DNA of 64,000 nt, taken from NCBI GenBank assembly GCA_018873245.2, contig JAEMBT020000001.1, positions 15,820,220 to 15,884,219 of the forward strand, given 5' to 3'. The DNA comes from Archegozetes longisetosus (lineage: Eukaryota > Arthropoda > Arachnida > Sarcoptiformes > Trhypochthoniidae). The position numbers and the translations under genes were made by a program. The notes beneath the pieces were generated by a model, which saw only the letters and a list, made by a program, of their open reading frames with translations, ran no database searches and was not told where the DNA came from. This document shows positions 1 to 11,899 of this stretch, in pieces. The stretch's first letter is position 1. Each line of letters starts with the position of its first letter.

Positions 1-128
1 GTTAAAACCCGAGCATGTAATTCAGGGTAATATTATAAATTTATATTCCAAAACTCATTTAATTGGGTTTAGTGGTTAGTGAGTAATTGCTTAGTAATTT
101 ATGAGCTTATTCTAACTTCTAACACTGT

Positions 129-662
129 AGATTATGGAAAAATATTTTTTTGGATGAGGAACAAGAAAAAGCATTCAATGCGTTAAAGAAAGCCATTTGC
201 AACTCACCTATTCTTGTTCATTTCAATAACAAATTGCCAATAGAAATCCATACAGATGGTAGCCTCAAAGGTATTGGTGGAGCCTTTTATCATATCATTG
301 ACGGACAATGTCACCCATTCTGTTTTGTAAGCTGGCTTTTGCATAACGCTGAGAAAAACTATTCAATACCAGAAATAGAATGTTTAGCTATCGTTAAGGT
401 GACCATTAAATGTCAAAAATACTCGATGGGTGTACATTTCGTAATCGTTACAGACCACTTGGCTCTTAAGTGGATGTCAGAGAAGCAAAGTCTAAATCAT
501 AGACTGACTCGCTGGTTTCTTCACCTACAAAATTTTGACTATACTATAAAGCATAGAAGCGGCAAATTGAATGTTGTTTCAGATGCCTTAAGTAGATTCA
601 CCGTCTACGAACCTGAGATCCTTGATAACAATTTAGAAAAACATTACCTCATCAAGCGATGA
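129..662 (+). pseudogene. Retroelement pol fragment: end of reverse transcriptase plus RNase H
   Basis: There is no ATG start; the frame is open from about 129. The beginning has the typical RT-thumb pattern EEQEKAFNALKKAI, then RNase H: the first catalytic Asp in HTDGS (about 274-288), then NYSIPEIECLAIV, then TDHLALKWM, and a C-terminal VVSDALSRF that matches the NVVADALSR end common to gypsy RNase H domains. The frame stops at 660-662. Translation of the next domain continues one base out of register from about 655, so RNase H and integrase were once one polyprotein and a single-base shift separates them. The upstream RT catalytic region is missing. Confidence 0.9.
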
Positions 663-1967
663 GCAGTTAAACCATGAAGTTGATATACCTAAAAGACAGA
701 AATCTGACCACTACTTTGGAAAAATTTATGAGCTAATTAAAAATCCCTCTAAATGCAAAGATGGAAAACTCTTGAATGAGAACGTTATTAATAGGGGTAT
801 TCTTAATAAACGTATAAAAATTAATAATGAAAGAAAATTAGTTGTATGCATACAGACAGAACTCATTCTCGATGTACTTTTCTCATACCATGATGACCTT
901 TTAAGTGGAGCTCACTTAGGAATAAATAAAACCCTAGATAAAATAGCTAACCGCTATTACTGGCCAAATATGAAATCGGATATAATTGAATATGTGAACT
1001 CATGTAAAGACTGTCAAACCAAAAAGAAACCTTGCCTCCCACAAGCAGGTTTAATGATTTCAATAACAACAGATGCTCCATTCGAGGTGCTTGGTATTGA
1101 CTTTCTCGACAGGTTCAAACTTTCTAAACAAGGGAATACATACATTAATGCTGCTACAGACTATTTCACCAAGTGGGCTATTTGTAAAGCAGTGCCGGCT
1201 GCCACAAAAGAGGCAGCTGCAGACTTTATTATTGAAAACTTTATTTGTATCTTTGGCACTCCAAAGACTCTACTTAGAGATAGGGGTGTACAATTCAGAG
1301 CCCACTTCAGTCAAGCCATATATGAAAGACTAGTAATTAGACATGTAACTACGACCTCATATCATCCGCAGTGCAACGGATTGACTGAAAAATATAACCA
1401 AACACTAGCTAAAATGATATCTAATTATGTGTCTAAATCTCAAGACAATTGGGACAGAGGTTTGCAGTGGGTAACATTCTCTTACAATACTTCCCTTAAT
1501 GCTACTACAGGATACTCGCCATTCAGATTACTCTTTGGTAGAGAGCCAGTACTGCCTCCAGATAGAGTTACAAATGTTCCAATCTCAGGCGTTTGGTTTG
1601 AAGACCAATACCTCGAAACCTTAGACTATTCTATTAAAGTTGCTGAGAACATTCGTAAGGCTGTAGAAAGGAACACATCTTACTATGACAAGCGCCACCG
1701 AAATTCCACTTTCAAAGAACGAGACTCTGTGCTCGCATTTTATCCGACTAGAATAGTAGAAAATCAGAAAAACTTTTACACCCTTTTCATGGTCCATTTA
1801 CCATCAAAAAATGCTATGCTAACGGAGTAAACTATGAAGTTGAGGGATCCTTAAACGGTAGGAAAATCGTGCTAGACTGCGTTCATGTCAGTAGAATTAA
1901 ACCGTACTCCGACAGAAAAACTAATATCGAGATTAGAAGCACTGACAGCAGACGACTTGGATCTTAA
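655..1967 (+). pseudogene. Retroelement integrase, frameshifted
   Basis: An HHCC zinc-binding domain (H near YHDDLLSGAH, then CKDCQTKK) is followed by the DDE core: Asp in LGIDFLDRF, ATDYFTKWA, second Asp in LLRDRGVQF, and Glu in GLTEKYNQTL. All three catalytic residues are present. The frame breaks near 1760, within an A-rich run. The C-terminal domain resumes in another frame and contains the gypsy-type signature HVSRIKPY (about 1885-1908) before a stop at 1965-1967. An acidic tail continues in the first frame to about 2011. The frameshift makes the full integrase untranslatable from this copy. Confidence 0.92.
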
Positions 1968-2029
1968 GACAAACCACTACGAGGACACTAACGGAACTGA
2001 AATTGATGAATAAATAGTTATAAAACAGG

Positions 2030-2490
2030 AACCTGGTAAAAATTCCCCCACAGAGACATACGATTTTGAACCAAAACCAAATGAACCCATGTCTAAGAAA
2101 CAGGAACCTAGCAGTAGTTCATCGACAGAGATTTATAGTTATGAATCAGAACTTGAGAAACTAATGAAAGACAAACCCCAACATTCAAACGAGCGTTATG
2201 AAGAAGCTCTATCACAGACACCTACCCAATCTCCTACTTACTTAAGGAGATCACGGAGAATCCCAAAACCCCGTAAACTCTTTGATCAGTCACTCATTTC
2301 TTTACTTTTATTATTTTACCTAATAATTACAGCATTTTCAACGCTACAAAAGCTCAACCCTTTAGTTTGGCGGAAGTCTGAAAACCCCGTTATTACAGGA
2401 ATCAATCGAGTATTAATTACAGTAAGGTATGAATCGCTATGTGTTGCCTTTCATTGTACCATTTCTTTCTTTTTTTCAGCCTACATTCAT
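2030..2490 (+). pseudogene. Linker between integrase and env, ending in a signal-peptide-like segment
   Basis: This is a polar Ser/Glu-rich stretch followed by an Arg/Pro-rich RRSRRIPKPRK segment and then a hydrophobic run (SLISLLLLFYLIITAF, about 2290-2340) that looks like the signal peptide of the env-like protein. The basic segment suggests the end of pol overlapping the start of env, as in many gypsy elements. The frame changes near 2480 within a T-rich tract before the env ectodomain. Assignment rests on position and composition, not on a recognised domain. Confidence 0.5.
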
Positions 2491-3845
2491 TCCTTACCGA
2501 AATAATGAACTAAAGGACTGGTGCGATAAACAATTCAAAACTGACTTCATCGAACCCCTTCGGAAGTTTTGCAAAAGTCCTTATCATATACCTAATGCAG
2601 AAGTTGAAATCAAGAGGCAAAAGCGTTTAGCATTACTTGCTATAGGTCTAATAGCTGTTATTGCTGTAGCAGTTACGACAACAGTCGGAGTCGCAGCGGC
2701 AGCACTAATACAAAGTGTTAAGAATAAGGCCCATATCGATAGAATAGAAGAGAGGCAACAAGAAATGATTGAAAATCTCTCTAAACTAGAAGAAAACCAA
2801 ATAAAAGTCAAGAAAATAATAAGTATGTTACAAGCAGAAATCGAGAGAATAGGATATCAAGTAAAGGGAATCACACACTCTAAAATTATTACAAAATCAT
2901 CTACCATCATTTATGATTTATGTCTCACACCTAGCAGCTCGCTTAGCGCTAACTCACGATAAACTAATAGATATAGGTAGGAAATGGAGAATGGGTACAG
3001 TTGATGAAAAGATTCTTGAGATATTCAATTTTAGTCTCCCTTGTACCCCCAACTACGATTTAACTTTGGCTGAAACGAAAGATTGCATTCTGAATGAGGA
3101 AAAACAAAGCATAAGTATGATATTTGATATCAAAAACACACAGTCTAACACTTCCATCATGATAGCTGACCCATTTACTATTTACTCGCGGAAAAACAAC
3201 AGTTAAACCATATGTCCGATTCGTTACACCGGCTCACAAAGTGTTGTATATGATCAAGAAACTGATTGCGTAATAATACTTCCCTCGACTCCCAATACTA
3301 TTCAGAACCTTGTTGTTGCACCTAACTTTGATTCCTGTATACCTAAATTACCTCTTAATATCACCAAAAAGTATTGGAAAGCTAGTACATGTGAAGACAT
3401 ACACACAGTTACAGTCGAGGACATAGTTCAAACAAAACAAGTCGAGGATAATAATTATCTCTATCGCGATAGTTTCGAAATCAAAGTATATAACCGAACA
3501 ATAGAATGTCCCCCATTCGTATTTGCCTTACCAACAACAACCTCTTTTGATATTGGCAGTCTTCACTACGAAGCAAAGCAAACTCAAATTGAAAGTGAAA
3601 CTCGCTCAACGGCACCCTTGTCACAAAGAATTAACTTCCATTTAATGCCAAATCTACACAACTTCGACTTTGAAAGCATCGGCGAGCAAGTGAACAAAGA
3701 ACTGAGTACCATGGATACTAACTTCAATACGATTAGTAAGCTAGGAAAAGCGAATTTAAGAACCTTAGACTATATACTTTTTGGAATTATAGTCTGTATT
3801 TTGACCTTAGGTATAGTTTATTGTAACAGAAAAAAGAATTACTAA
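2429..3845 (+). pseudogene. Env-like class I fusion glycoprotein, broken
   Basis: Parts in order: a Cys-containing ectodomain piece (WCDKQF...FCKSP); a basic furin-type site (KRQKR, about 2611-2625); immediately after it a long Ala/Val/Ile-rich hydrophobic segment typical of a fusion peptide (about 2626-2720); then a heptad-like charged helix (about 2725-2870). A later Cys-containing ectodomain follows, with a single C-terminal transmembrane anchor (about 3770-3820) and a short basic tail. This layout matches errantivirus/baculovirus-F-like envelope proteins. The frame shifts near 2905, and TAA at 3204-3206 interrupts it, so it is not expressible as it stands. Confidence 0.75.
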
Positions 3846-3978
3846 CTGTTGCAAGTCTAACAATGAAATAAAACACGAAGAAATACCTTTAGAAAGCACA
3901 CCTAGCGAAGAAAAGCCTGAGGCCACTAAAAGTAAAAGCTACACAAAATCCAAATTTTACAACCCTGAACAGACCATA

Positions 3979-4776
3979 ATGCTGACCACCATACTAGCTT
4001 TAATACTACCCCCCCGCCCCAACGTATGCTCACTTACAAGACGACATTATAACGTTAAATTTCCATTATGATAGCCCGTGCTATCAGCAAATGAAAAGAA
4101 ATTTCTCTCTCCTAGAAATTTCCTGGTGTGCTCAGAAGTTTAATGAAACCTTCGTTGAGCCAGTACAACAGTTTTGTAGGACCCCTCTAACGTGTTCAAT
4201 ATTGATAGATTCTTGTTTCATAAAAGGAATAACAAAACAAAACGCGATTTGCACTTCTCGAGCTTAACTACAAGTCAAATAGTTCCTGTACTAACTGTCG
4301 CTAATGAGTGGAAGAAATTCGATATTGCTTCTATGGCAGCCTCCTTTATGATGATAAAAAGTGCGATTACAAACATGGGAATAAAGTGGTTAAAGGGAGA
4401 ATTAGATGAACTATTAGTCAATTCTCCTTATATATCACTTAAACTACCTAAAAATAATGTTATTGAGAATTACGAACCTCAGTCGTGCTTTTTAGATACG
4501 AACGGTAAACACGTAAGATTAGAACTTAAAAGAAAGCGAGGAATAAATCCTGCGTCGAAAATGACGGGCTGGAAAAACTCTGAAGACATCCTAATAATAG
4601 TTATAACAAGTTTAGTACTTATAATGCCTTATCTTTAGAAAATTACGGGCTTAATGAGAAAGAGAAACTGGGCTTATAAACACGTTTTCATATCAAGTAG
4701 AGCTCCAATATCGCTGAATGAAGAATCTCTCATAGAACCTCCACCTTATCCAGATACCGAACCAGTCCCAATATAA
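3979..4776 (+). pseudogene. Second env-like reading frame with membrane anchor and PPPY tail
   Basis: A hydrophobic start (MLTTILALIL) is followed, after a shift in a C-rich run at about 4010, by a segment whose spacing of W, C, F and P residues (WCAQKF...FVEP...FC) mirrors the first env-like ORF (WCDKQF...FIEP...FC). A possible cleavage site (KTKRD) follows, but no hydrophobic fusion peptide. The frame then runs to a C-terminal membrane segment (about 4585-4635), an in-frame TAG at 4636-4638, and a tail with a PPPY motif ending at TAA 4774-4776. It could be a diverged env duplicate, a second nested element, or a different glycoprotein. Confidence 0.5.
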
Positions 4777-6205
4777 CGAGATTGGAATTATCAAACTATT
4801 CTTATGTAAATAATTTTCAGCTTCTAATACACCCCTGGTATCGCTCTTTAGCCACCTACTACCCATTCAAAGAAAACAAAGCATTTGCTCGCAATGCAAG
4901 CCCATGAAACACAATGCATTAATAGGCTAAGTCTTTATAGCCAAAAAAACAAAATCAATATTTAATCATAATAAATTATTATTTGCTTACAAATAATACA
5001 AATAAATTGATTACAAGGTAAATAGTCCAATAACTATATGAATATTTTGCCTCAAATCCTGAAAAGTTTAAACAACTTACTCCAAAAACACTAAACCATT
5101 TAATGGGTTGTGTCTCTTTGCTTTGAGCGAGTCTTGAACAAATGTTATAAGACTCAGTTTTAAACAAATAGCTCAGAAAGAGTTCGGATTTGTGAAGCAA
5201 TAATGAAAGAAATAGAAAAAATATAGGACTCCACGATGTGATCCTTCATAACAAAAAAAATTACTGAAAAAATAAAAAATAAAATAAAATTATAAAATAA
5301 ACCAAAAAAATTTTAACAAAATAAAATTTATAGTATAAAGCGTATTTGCTAAAAAGTTTTAATACGAAAAAAGCTCATATATGACTCTTATTCTTGATCA
5401 AACATGTTTTTTGACCAGTTTAGAGTTATCGCCCGCAAATTTCGACAACATTTTTGAATTTTCCTCCCGATTCTCTATTAAAACGGTATATAATATGTTG
5501 AAATTCAACGAGTGTTCCTTGTATTTTTGCGATGATAAATTTTTATGTTATCGCCAATTTACAAACTGCGTATACTCCAATCTGACCACAATTAAGAAAT
5601 CGCACCAAAATTTAATTCATATAATCTGTTTAGAATAAATCATAGGAAACTTTTAATTACATAAAATTGAAAGTTTCATCGAATTTTTTGAAGATATACG
5701 ATCATGAACTTCTAATTCCCCCTCGAAAAGTAAAATAACAGACCAAATTATCCAAATTAACCGATAGAGTGGCCGTCCGACAATTTGAACAACAAACTTA
5801 AAGACAATATGATTACACAAAGACTAGATTAGGTTAAGTCAATTTATGATCGAGTGTTTATAAGTAAAACTATAATCCTAATCACACTAATAATGGTATA
5901 AAGAGACGCCTACATATAAATAGATATCCATATCTGTTAACCAAATCATTATACCCTTACCTTATGCTTATATTAATGAAAATACAATCTTTTTTAATAA
6001 ATTTGATATCTCCATTTTATATTTCTAACTGTAATTTAATCAAAAATATCACAATTTATATTTTTACGAAAAATTAAGTAGCAAAAAAAAGTATAAGAAA
6101 AAAATGATAAAAACCAGTTATCGATGTACTTTATGATAACACAATCATATCGCAACCATTCAAGTCCCTCCGTCCAATTTCCATTCTCAATGGCATTCGC
6201 AATAA
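4777..6205. other. AT-rich intergenic DNA
   Basis: This stretch is very AT-rich with A-homopolymers around 5255-5310. Short open frames at 4979-5200 (minus) and 5381-5638 (plus) have no recognisable motif and read as chance. No LTR, RNA gene or repeat was recognised, although a 3' LTR of the preceding retroelement could lie here unseen. Confidence 0.4.
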
Positions 6206-6209
6206 AAAC

Positions 6210-7572
6210 TTAAGACCGCTCCAAGCAGTCCTGAGTACTGCTTTGGTCTTCAAAAGCCGGTCGTTCACCATCAACCGGTAACTTAGTTCTAGCTAAGCGT
6301 ACCGAAGCAACTGGTGTTTCAGTAGCTCTAGCTTTAACTAAGTGGTTGTAATAGTAATCTAAATAGATATTAAAATTTTAAACAACGAATTTTATCAAAA
6401 CACCTAATACTCACAAGTTCGTTTAACTCCATCGTTTGAAACAATTAAAACGTTGGTATGAAACGCAAGACCTGAAGAAGAATGTTTAATCCCCAAGGGT
6501 CAGGCAAGCAAAAATATCACAAAACGGTGCTGTTTTGATAAAGATCTAATAGACTCAAGAACATCAGTGTTGTTCGAGATGAATTTGGAACGATGCGGTG
6601 AATGTCGCCGCACAAACTCGCTCAACTCGCTTTTTCCATCCTGAGATCGGCCGATTATTTTTGGACATAGATAAAAATCGCCCATCTCCAGAGATAACCA
6701 CTTAGAGTAAAGTCTAGATCAAAATTGCAGCTCAATATCTTGAACCTCCTCCTTGGTATCAATTGAATAAAAAGAATACATATAGTTTACTATTAAATCA
6801 TTCCAACAATCTAATGCATACCTATGAGATCCAAGCAACTTCGAATATTTTCCTTCTTCGATATATTTAGTCAACTCACTCTGCAGTACACCATTAAACG
6901 GGTCACCTCCAGAGTTGACGGGCGCTGATTCAAAATCAGGTAAAGTCCTAGCCTTACGACTAGCACCAAGCGATAAAAGCTTACCAGGAAAGAAGTTGAA
7001 TAGAGCTTGCGAGCCTCGAAATGTGTTTTCAAGCTTGAAAGTATTGAACCTATCCTCCCATCCAACCTATCTTACGAGAAAACGATCTTCCCACACCTTG
7101 CCATTCCATACTTTAGCTCGGGCGACGACACTTTCAATCTCATATTCCTTGGTAGCCTTATCTGGTCCAGGGTGATTAAAAACTTGACTGGGCCGTGGAG
7201 GAAGCTCAGGCAACAGTTCCTTAAGCACCAAATCAGATATAGTGTAAGGCGGATGGTTGTCAGTTGGATCAAAACTCAAATCAAACTCTTCCTCAGAAGA
7301 TGAAACTGGCGACCCAATGTTGAGAACTTCTCCAACAGACGTTGACGAACAAACACAGACAAGATCTGACATATAATCAGTTGTCATCGAAGACTTTACA
7401 GAAGACTTCGACCTAGTATCGTATTTTGTTGGACAAGAGGCAGGTTTTACATTTACGGCAACAGACTCACGTCTCCTCTTATTACAAAAACGCTTATGAG
7501 CTAAAAAAGAAAATTTTAAGTTAATAGGTTAAGACAAACCATAATCATATAACACATACCATTATCCGACAT
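6210..7572 (-). pseudogene. Chromodomain protein pseudogene, three exons
   Basis: Modelled exons: 7572-7560 (ATG at 7572-7570), 7500-6415 and 6358-6210, with GT-AG introns of 59 and 56 bp. Phases close at both junctions and the last exon ends at TAA. The second exon has a basic N-terminal region, an acidic Ser-rich segment, and a chromodomain: EYEIESVVARA, then FLVR, stop, VGWEDRF, then LENTF. The stop (TAG, 7069-7067) sits exactly where chromodomains carry the conserved Trp after FLVR/YLVK. Two further in-frame stops follow (TGA 6721-6719, TGA 6502-6500). A later segment (KIIGRSQDGKSEL) weakly resembles a chromoshadow domain, which would make this HP1-like, but that is uncertain. Retained introns rule out a processed pseudogene. 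Confidence 0.7.
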
Positions 7573-8530
7573 GTTTAATGAAAATAACCTTTAAGAGAAA
7601 ATTTCTTATCAAATAATACATCATTTATTACAAAAATCGTCTACTTACCCAAAACAAAGTCAATAATAATCAGCTCAAGAAGTTAGACAACCAAGATCCA
7701 CAATTCAATCCAATGTAGAGCTCAAGTATTTTTCTTATATATACACAAAATTATGCACAAAAAATCGCTTTCATATAAATGTTTGAGAAACACATGTTTT
7801 GTTTTGGTGCATTTCGTTTCAAAAATTGTCATCAAATGCGCATTCTCCAAACAAGCACTTCACATAAAGTACGACTATTTGTAACAAAAACTACGCTCTT
7901 GCTTAAAAGTTAACCCAAACAAGAAATTATATTTCCCCAAATACTTATTAATTTTAATTATAACTTTTATTTTTAATAATTTTATTTAATCTTTTTTATA
8001 TATACCTAATCAATTTATATAACTCATAAATTTGTATTGATCATCAAGTTATATTCATTGTAAATAACTTTTAAAAGAGTGTATATTAGCCGTATTCAGA
8101 GACGAACACTCTAAAGGAGGGGCAAATTGCAAAGAATTTTTCTCTTTACATCTCTCCCACACCCTAAACTTATACTTTCCCACAGTTAGACATAAATTAT
8201 GAAGCGGGGTCTGTCACAGGGAAATACAATCCTAACCCTTAGCATTATAGTAAACCCACCTAAAGCTATTACCTAACAATACCCCCTATTCCCCCTATTA
8301 TTAGCACAAACTCCTATAAGTCTCTGTCCCAATTTTGGCAGAAGTTTTCCCATAAAAGTGATAAGCAAACATGTATTAACGTCTTCTACCTCGTATTCCT
8401 CAATAAAGTAAGTTAAAGAAACCCAAAAGTTGTGTTGTGCTACGAAATTATGTTGCAATATGACAAAAATTGCCGTGATTATAATGCAATAAAAGGCACG
8501 TTTGCAGGTTTAACTCAGGCAAAAGGACTA
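7573..8530. other. Intergenic region upstream of the chromodomain pseudogene
   Basis: This is AT-rich sequence. A short minus-strand open frame at 8273-8458 has no recognisable features. No promoter element could be assigned with confidence. Confidence 0.35.
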
Positions 8531-8532
8531 TA

Positions 8533-8815
8533 GGCACGTGCGCGCACGCGAAAAGTGTTATATATTTAAGTCGCGCTAAATGCAAGTCATCAAAAAAGTC
8601 AACTATATCAGTTGATTCTATTTATCTCCTGTACAATCCAGGTGAAAGTAGTGATGAGGAAAGTGATGTCAACGTTAGTGCCGCTAATTATGGCACCAGT
8701 GATAGAATCATCGATAGTGACATCACCGAGATAGAAGAGGACAACCATGACAAAGTGATGGAACAAATAACTATTTACCCGGACTTGTCCAAGATTTCAT
8801 CAACATTAGATTAGA
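8533..8815 (+). other. Coding-like exon encoding an acidic C-terminal tail
   Basis: One frame is open from 8533 to TAG at 8813-8815. Its second half is strongly protein-like: GESSDEESDVNV, then an Asp/Glu-rich stretch ending ISSTLD. The sequence tttatctcctgtacaatccag just before 8641 could be a 3' splice site, which would make 8641-8815 a terminal exon. No upstream exon or family was identified. Acidic tails like this occur in many nuclear proteins and in some transposases, so function is unknown. Confidence 0.3.
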
Positions 8816-10871
8816 ATTACTGTACTTGATCATTTAATTACATATTTATTCATGCTAAGTGTTTAATTTTTTTCAAATTGTAACGCGCTATAAGGAATAT
8901 TTGATTGTAAATAGTTCATTAAATGTTGTACCAATCTAAATAATTTTTGCATATTTTTGTATCATGTTACATGCTTATAATATGCTTAAAACTAACTTAA
9001 AATATCTTGATACTTTTATTTGTTCCGACCGTCTCTTTCATCTAATCGCTTACCAAACCTATATGCATATCAAATTGAAGCTTATGAAGAGCAGAATTGG
9101 GAAAAAGAATTTCTAAAAAATACGGTAGCTGAGAGAAGATATGAATCTTTAAAAATTTACTTTTAAAAGCGAAAAAAGTGATTTTAACATATCGAACAGG
9201 TACTGGAAAGCACTGACACGGACTCTAACTAAGTAGGAGCACCTCTAGCCACTATAAAAACTTGAGATGGGTGGAACAAAGCCCACTATAAAATGAGTGG
9301 GGTACATATAGCCACTCTAAAAATGGCTCATCTCCACGTGGTGTTCCCTGGGTAATGCTAACGAGCTTTCTGCATGTAATTAATAACCCTTAATATTAAA
9401 TACATTTAAAAATTCATATCTACTTTCAGCCTTCATATTTTTGAATTCTTTTTACTTTCAATTCTACTCTTCATAAGCTTTAGTTTGATACTCATACTGG
9501 CTTGGTGAGCGATTAGGCGGGATGCATTTATATTTCCGACTAATACTTTTATTATAAGGCTAATAACGCATTCGAATTTTAAAGGAACAAAATTGAAATA
9601 AATTCAATATATGTGAACCATTAATAGATTGAACAAATATTTAGACCATTAACACAAATTTAAACAACATATAACATGTCAATTGTAGAAAATCACACTT
9701 TCTTTATTTAGCCAATAAATAGCCATTAAAAAGTATTTAATGATGATGCACTCTTAGTGGATGTGATTAAATGACGGAAAGACTCATTTATCAATGCTAA
9801 TTCGAAATTCTACGCAATAATAGGAAAGTTAAGAGATGATCAGAAATACCTGTTTTCAAATTTCGGGTCAAAATAAGAAAATCTTGCCTTCAATAATTGA
9901 GTCACAAACATACCATAATGCCTTTGTTTAATTATAAAATATGACAAATGAAAAGACCTAGACTATAATTATATATACTGATATTTTGCGGATTACTTAT
10001 GTAACGGCTGACTGAATATTAAAGGAGTCTGTAAAAATGGAATTTTGATCGAATTTGAGATATTCAATGTGTTAACAAGATTAAAGAATCTTCATGAGAC
10101 AGCGATAAACAGCTCTCATGAAAGCATAGTAATAAAAAGGTTGAAATCTGAATTTGATGAATGTTAGTAATGAGCTAAGTTTTATTTAGAGATTTGTCCT
10201 TGTGTTTTATTGCAGAACTTTTTACTCTCAGAAGTAATCGATCGATTAGAAGTTATTACTTCCAACAAAAAACAATCATTAAAAATGACCTACTAGAGTA
10301 CTTATCGAAGTTTGACTTTATTTAATTCAGTTGTAATGATCAAAAGTTAGTGCTCTATATATTTAATGAGGATAATCAAAATTCAAATGTTTCTAAAAAT
10401 CGTGGCTCATAAGTTCAATTTTGAGTTGTTATCAGCCTCTTTTTTAAAATCATAAAAAATTTGAGCCTCATTTTGAGGTAGAATCAATTCATTCTCAGTT
10501 TGATAACAGTTTCTATTACTTTGGTTTTTATTTATTCTTAGTTTCTAAGTCGATTTTATCAAATGCTTCATTAATGTCTATTTTAGGCTTTATTGGGGAA
10601 ATTCCAGTTTTCTTTAAAATTTACCTATCAATTGGGAAAGATATTTCGATTAAATTCTATAAATATTTGCAACATTTCCGACTTCTCGCACTAAATATTG
10701 TTCATTCTTAGCGAAAGGGAAAGCGAATTCACAAATGATAGTCTTTGACTGACATTTTATCCAAGAATATAACATCTATACATATTTGAATGTCACTCAA
10801 TTAGAGAAAATAACTAGATGCCCATCTTGACCCTGACCCAGGTAAGGTCAGGTAGAAACATATTTTGGGTT
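8816..10871. other. AT-rich intergenic DNA
   Basis: No gene, RNA or large repeat was recognised here apart from the small repeat at 9237-9335. Confidence 0.35.
9237..9335. repeat. Three imperfect copies of an approximately 30-bp motif
   Basis: The motif agcc(c)actataaaa recurs about every 30-35 bases (tagccactataaaa, agcccactataaaa, tagccactctaaaa). The middle copy forms a short hairpin, cccact/agtggg. It is probably a local duplication or a transposon tip. Confidence 0.4.
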
Positions 10872-11438
10872 ATAACTTACTCGGGATTGGCATTTGCTGT
10901 AAATTTTTTAAAAACAAAATATGCCTTAAATGATAGGTAATTATTAAAGATTTTAAGTTTTCGGTGTGATTTGAGCTGAAATGCATTTTTGAAATTTTAT
11001 AATTAATTCAAGTTTAGGTTTCCTCTCAAGTAGAGCAATAAACATTGTAGTGTTTGAGTATTCTGATATTTGAGTTAATTCGTTACGATACTTTTGATGA
11101 GCAATTTTATAAAATTAATTAATAATATTAATTGGGTTTAGCATTTTATAATAAATTATTCTAAAAAATGGTTCATAACCATTTGAACATTAATAGATTT
11201 TGAAAGATTTTGATCAATGCGTAAAAACTTTTATGAATCGAACTGAGTTCTAATTATAGCAAACTCACAACTTGAGAGGGAAATGAGAGGGAAGCTTAAA
11301 CTTGAATAAATTATAAAATTTCAAAAAATACATTTCAGCCTGTCAGACCGAAAACTTAAAATCTTTAATAATTACCTATCATTTAAGGCATATTTTGTTA
11401 AAAAAAAATTTACAGCAAATGCCAATTCCGAGTTAGTC
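10872..11438. repeat. Fold-back element with arms of about 160 bp
   Basis: The left arm (about 10872-11030) and the inverted right arm (about 11266-11438) share tcgggattggcatttgctgt / acagcaaatgccaattccga, aaatgataggtaattattaaa, and ttcaagtttaggtttcc in reverse order. About 235 bp separate them. There is no coding sequence. It is a likely non-autonomous inverted-repeat transposon; target-site duplications were not identified. Confidence 0.7.
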
Positions 11439-11469
11439 ATATCGTAGTTTCGCATTATACTTCTTATGC

Positions 11470-11618
11470 ACATGAAGCCTGTTTTTGAAATGCCTTAGCG
11501 GATAGGCTTTTATCTACACAGTAAAAATACTTTCTACATAAAATTCAATATAGAAAACATTTTTGATGAATGGTTAAAGGCCTATTTGCTAAGACATTTC
11601 CTCAAAAACAGGCTTCAT
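11470..11618. repeat. Short inverted repeat
   Basis: Arms of about 40 bp (atgaagcctgtttttgaaat... and ...tcaaaaacaggcttcat) flank a loop of about 65 bp. It is a hairpin-forming repeat of MITE type. Confidence 0.6.
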
Positions 11619-11899
11619 AAAACTTACGAAAATTGAGAGATCCTTTAACTTTGATTTTGTAATTATTCTAAAAATTTATCGTTCGTAACTATAGGTTGAG
11701 CAAACCGTACAGAAAATATCTTGATTTCTATTAAAAAAATTCTACTTTCCACAAATCAGAGATAAACTTTAATCTTTATAAGAAAAAAAGTAGATTAGAG
11801 AATACGTGAGAAGTGAAAAGATAGAAACGTTATGTAGTAGAGCAATAATAAATCATTCGAATTGAGATTTCGCAATTTACTAGAGTTACATTCAAATCT

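Larger units (their letters stand above)
129..4776 (+). mobile_element. 5'-truncated, degraded Ty3/gypsy-class retroelement with env-like genes
   Basis: The order RT thumb/RNase H, integrase, env-like ORF and second env-like ORF is that of an env-bearing Ty3/gypsy (errantivirus-like) element. Gag, protease and most of the reverse transcriptase are absent, and coding similarity begins near 130. The reading frame shifts at about 650, 1760, 1940, 2480 and 2905, with in-frame stops at 3204-3206 and 4636-4638, so the copy is dead. I found no convincing LTR, primer-binding site or polypurine tract at either side. The ends given are the limits of coding similarity, not element termini. Confidence 0.85.

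Noticed and set aside
1..128. 5' LTR or primer-binding site for the retroelement
   Set aside because: The element is 5'-truncated within reverse transcriptase, and no sequence here is repeated downstream of 4776.
7061..7075. A 9-base GTAAGATAG that would splice out the chromodomain stop
   Set aside because: It is far too short to be an intron, and it would also remove conserved residues. A TGG-to-TAG change is simpler.
6871..7175. Plus- and minus-strand open frames over the chromodomain region
   Set aside because: The protein-like frame is the one running through 7500-6415 on the minus strand; the others have no motif.
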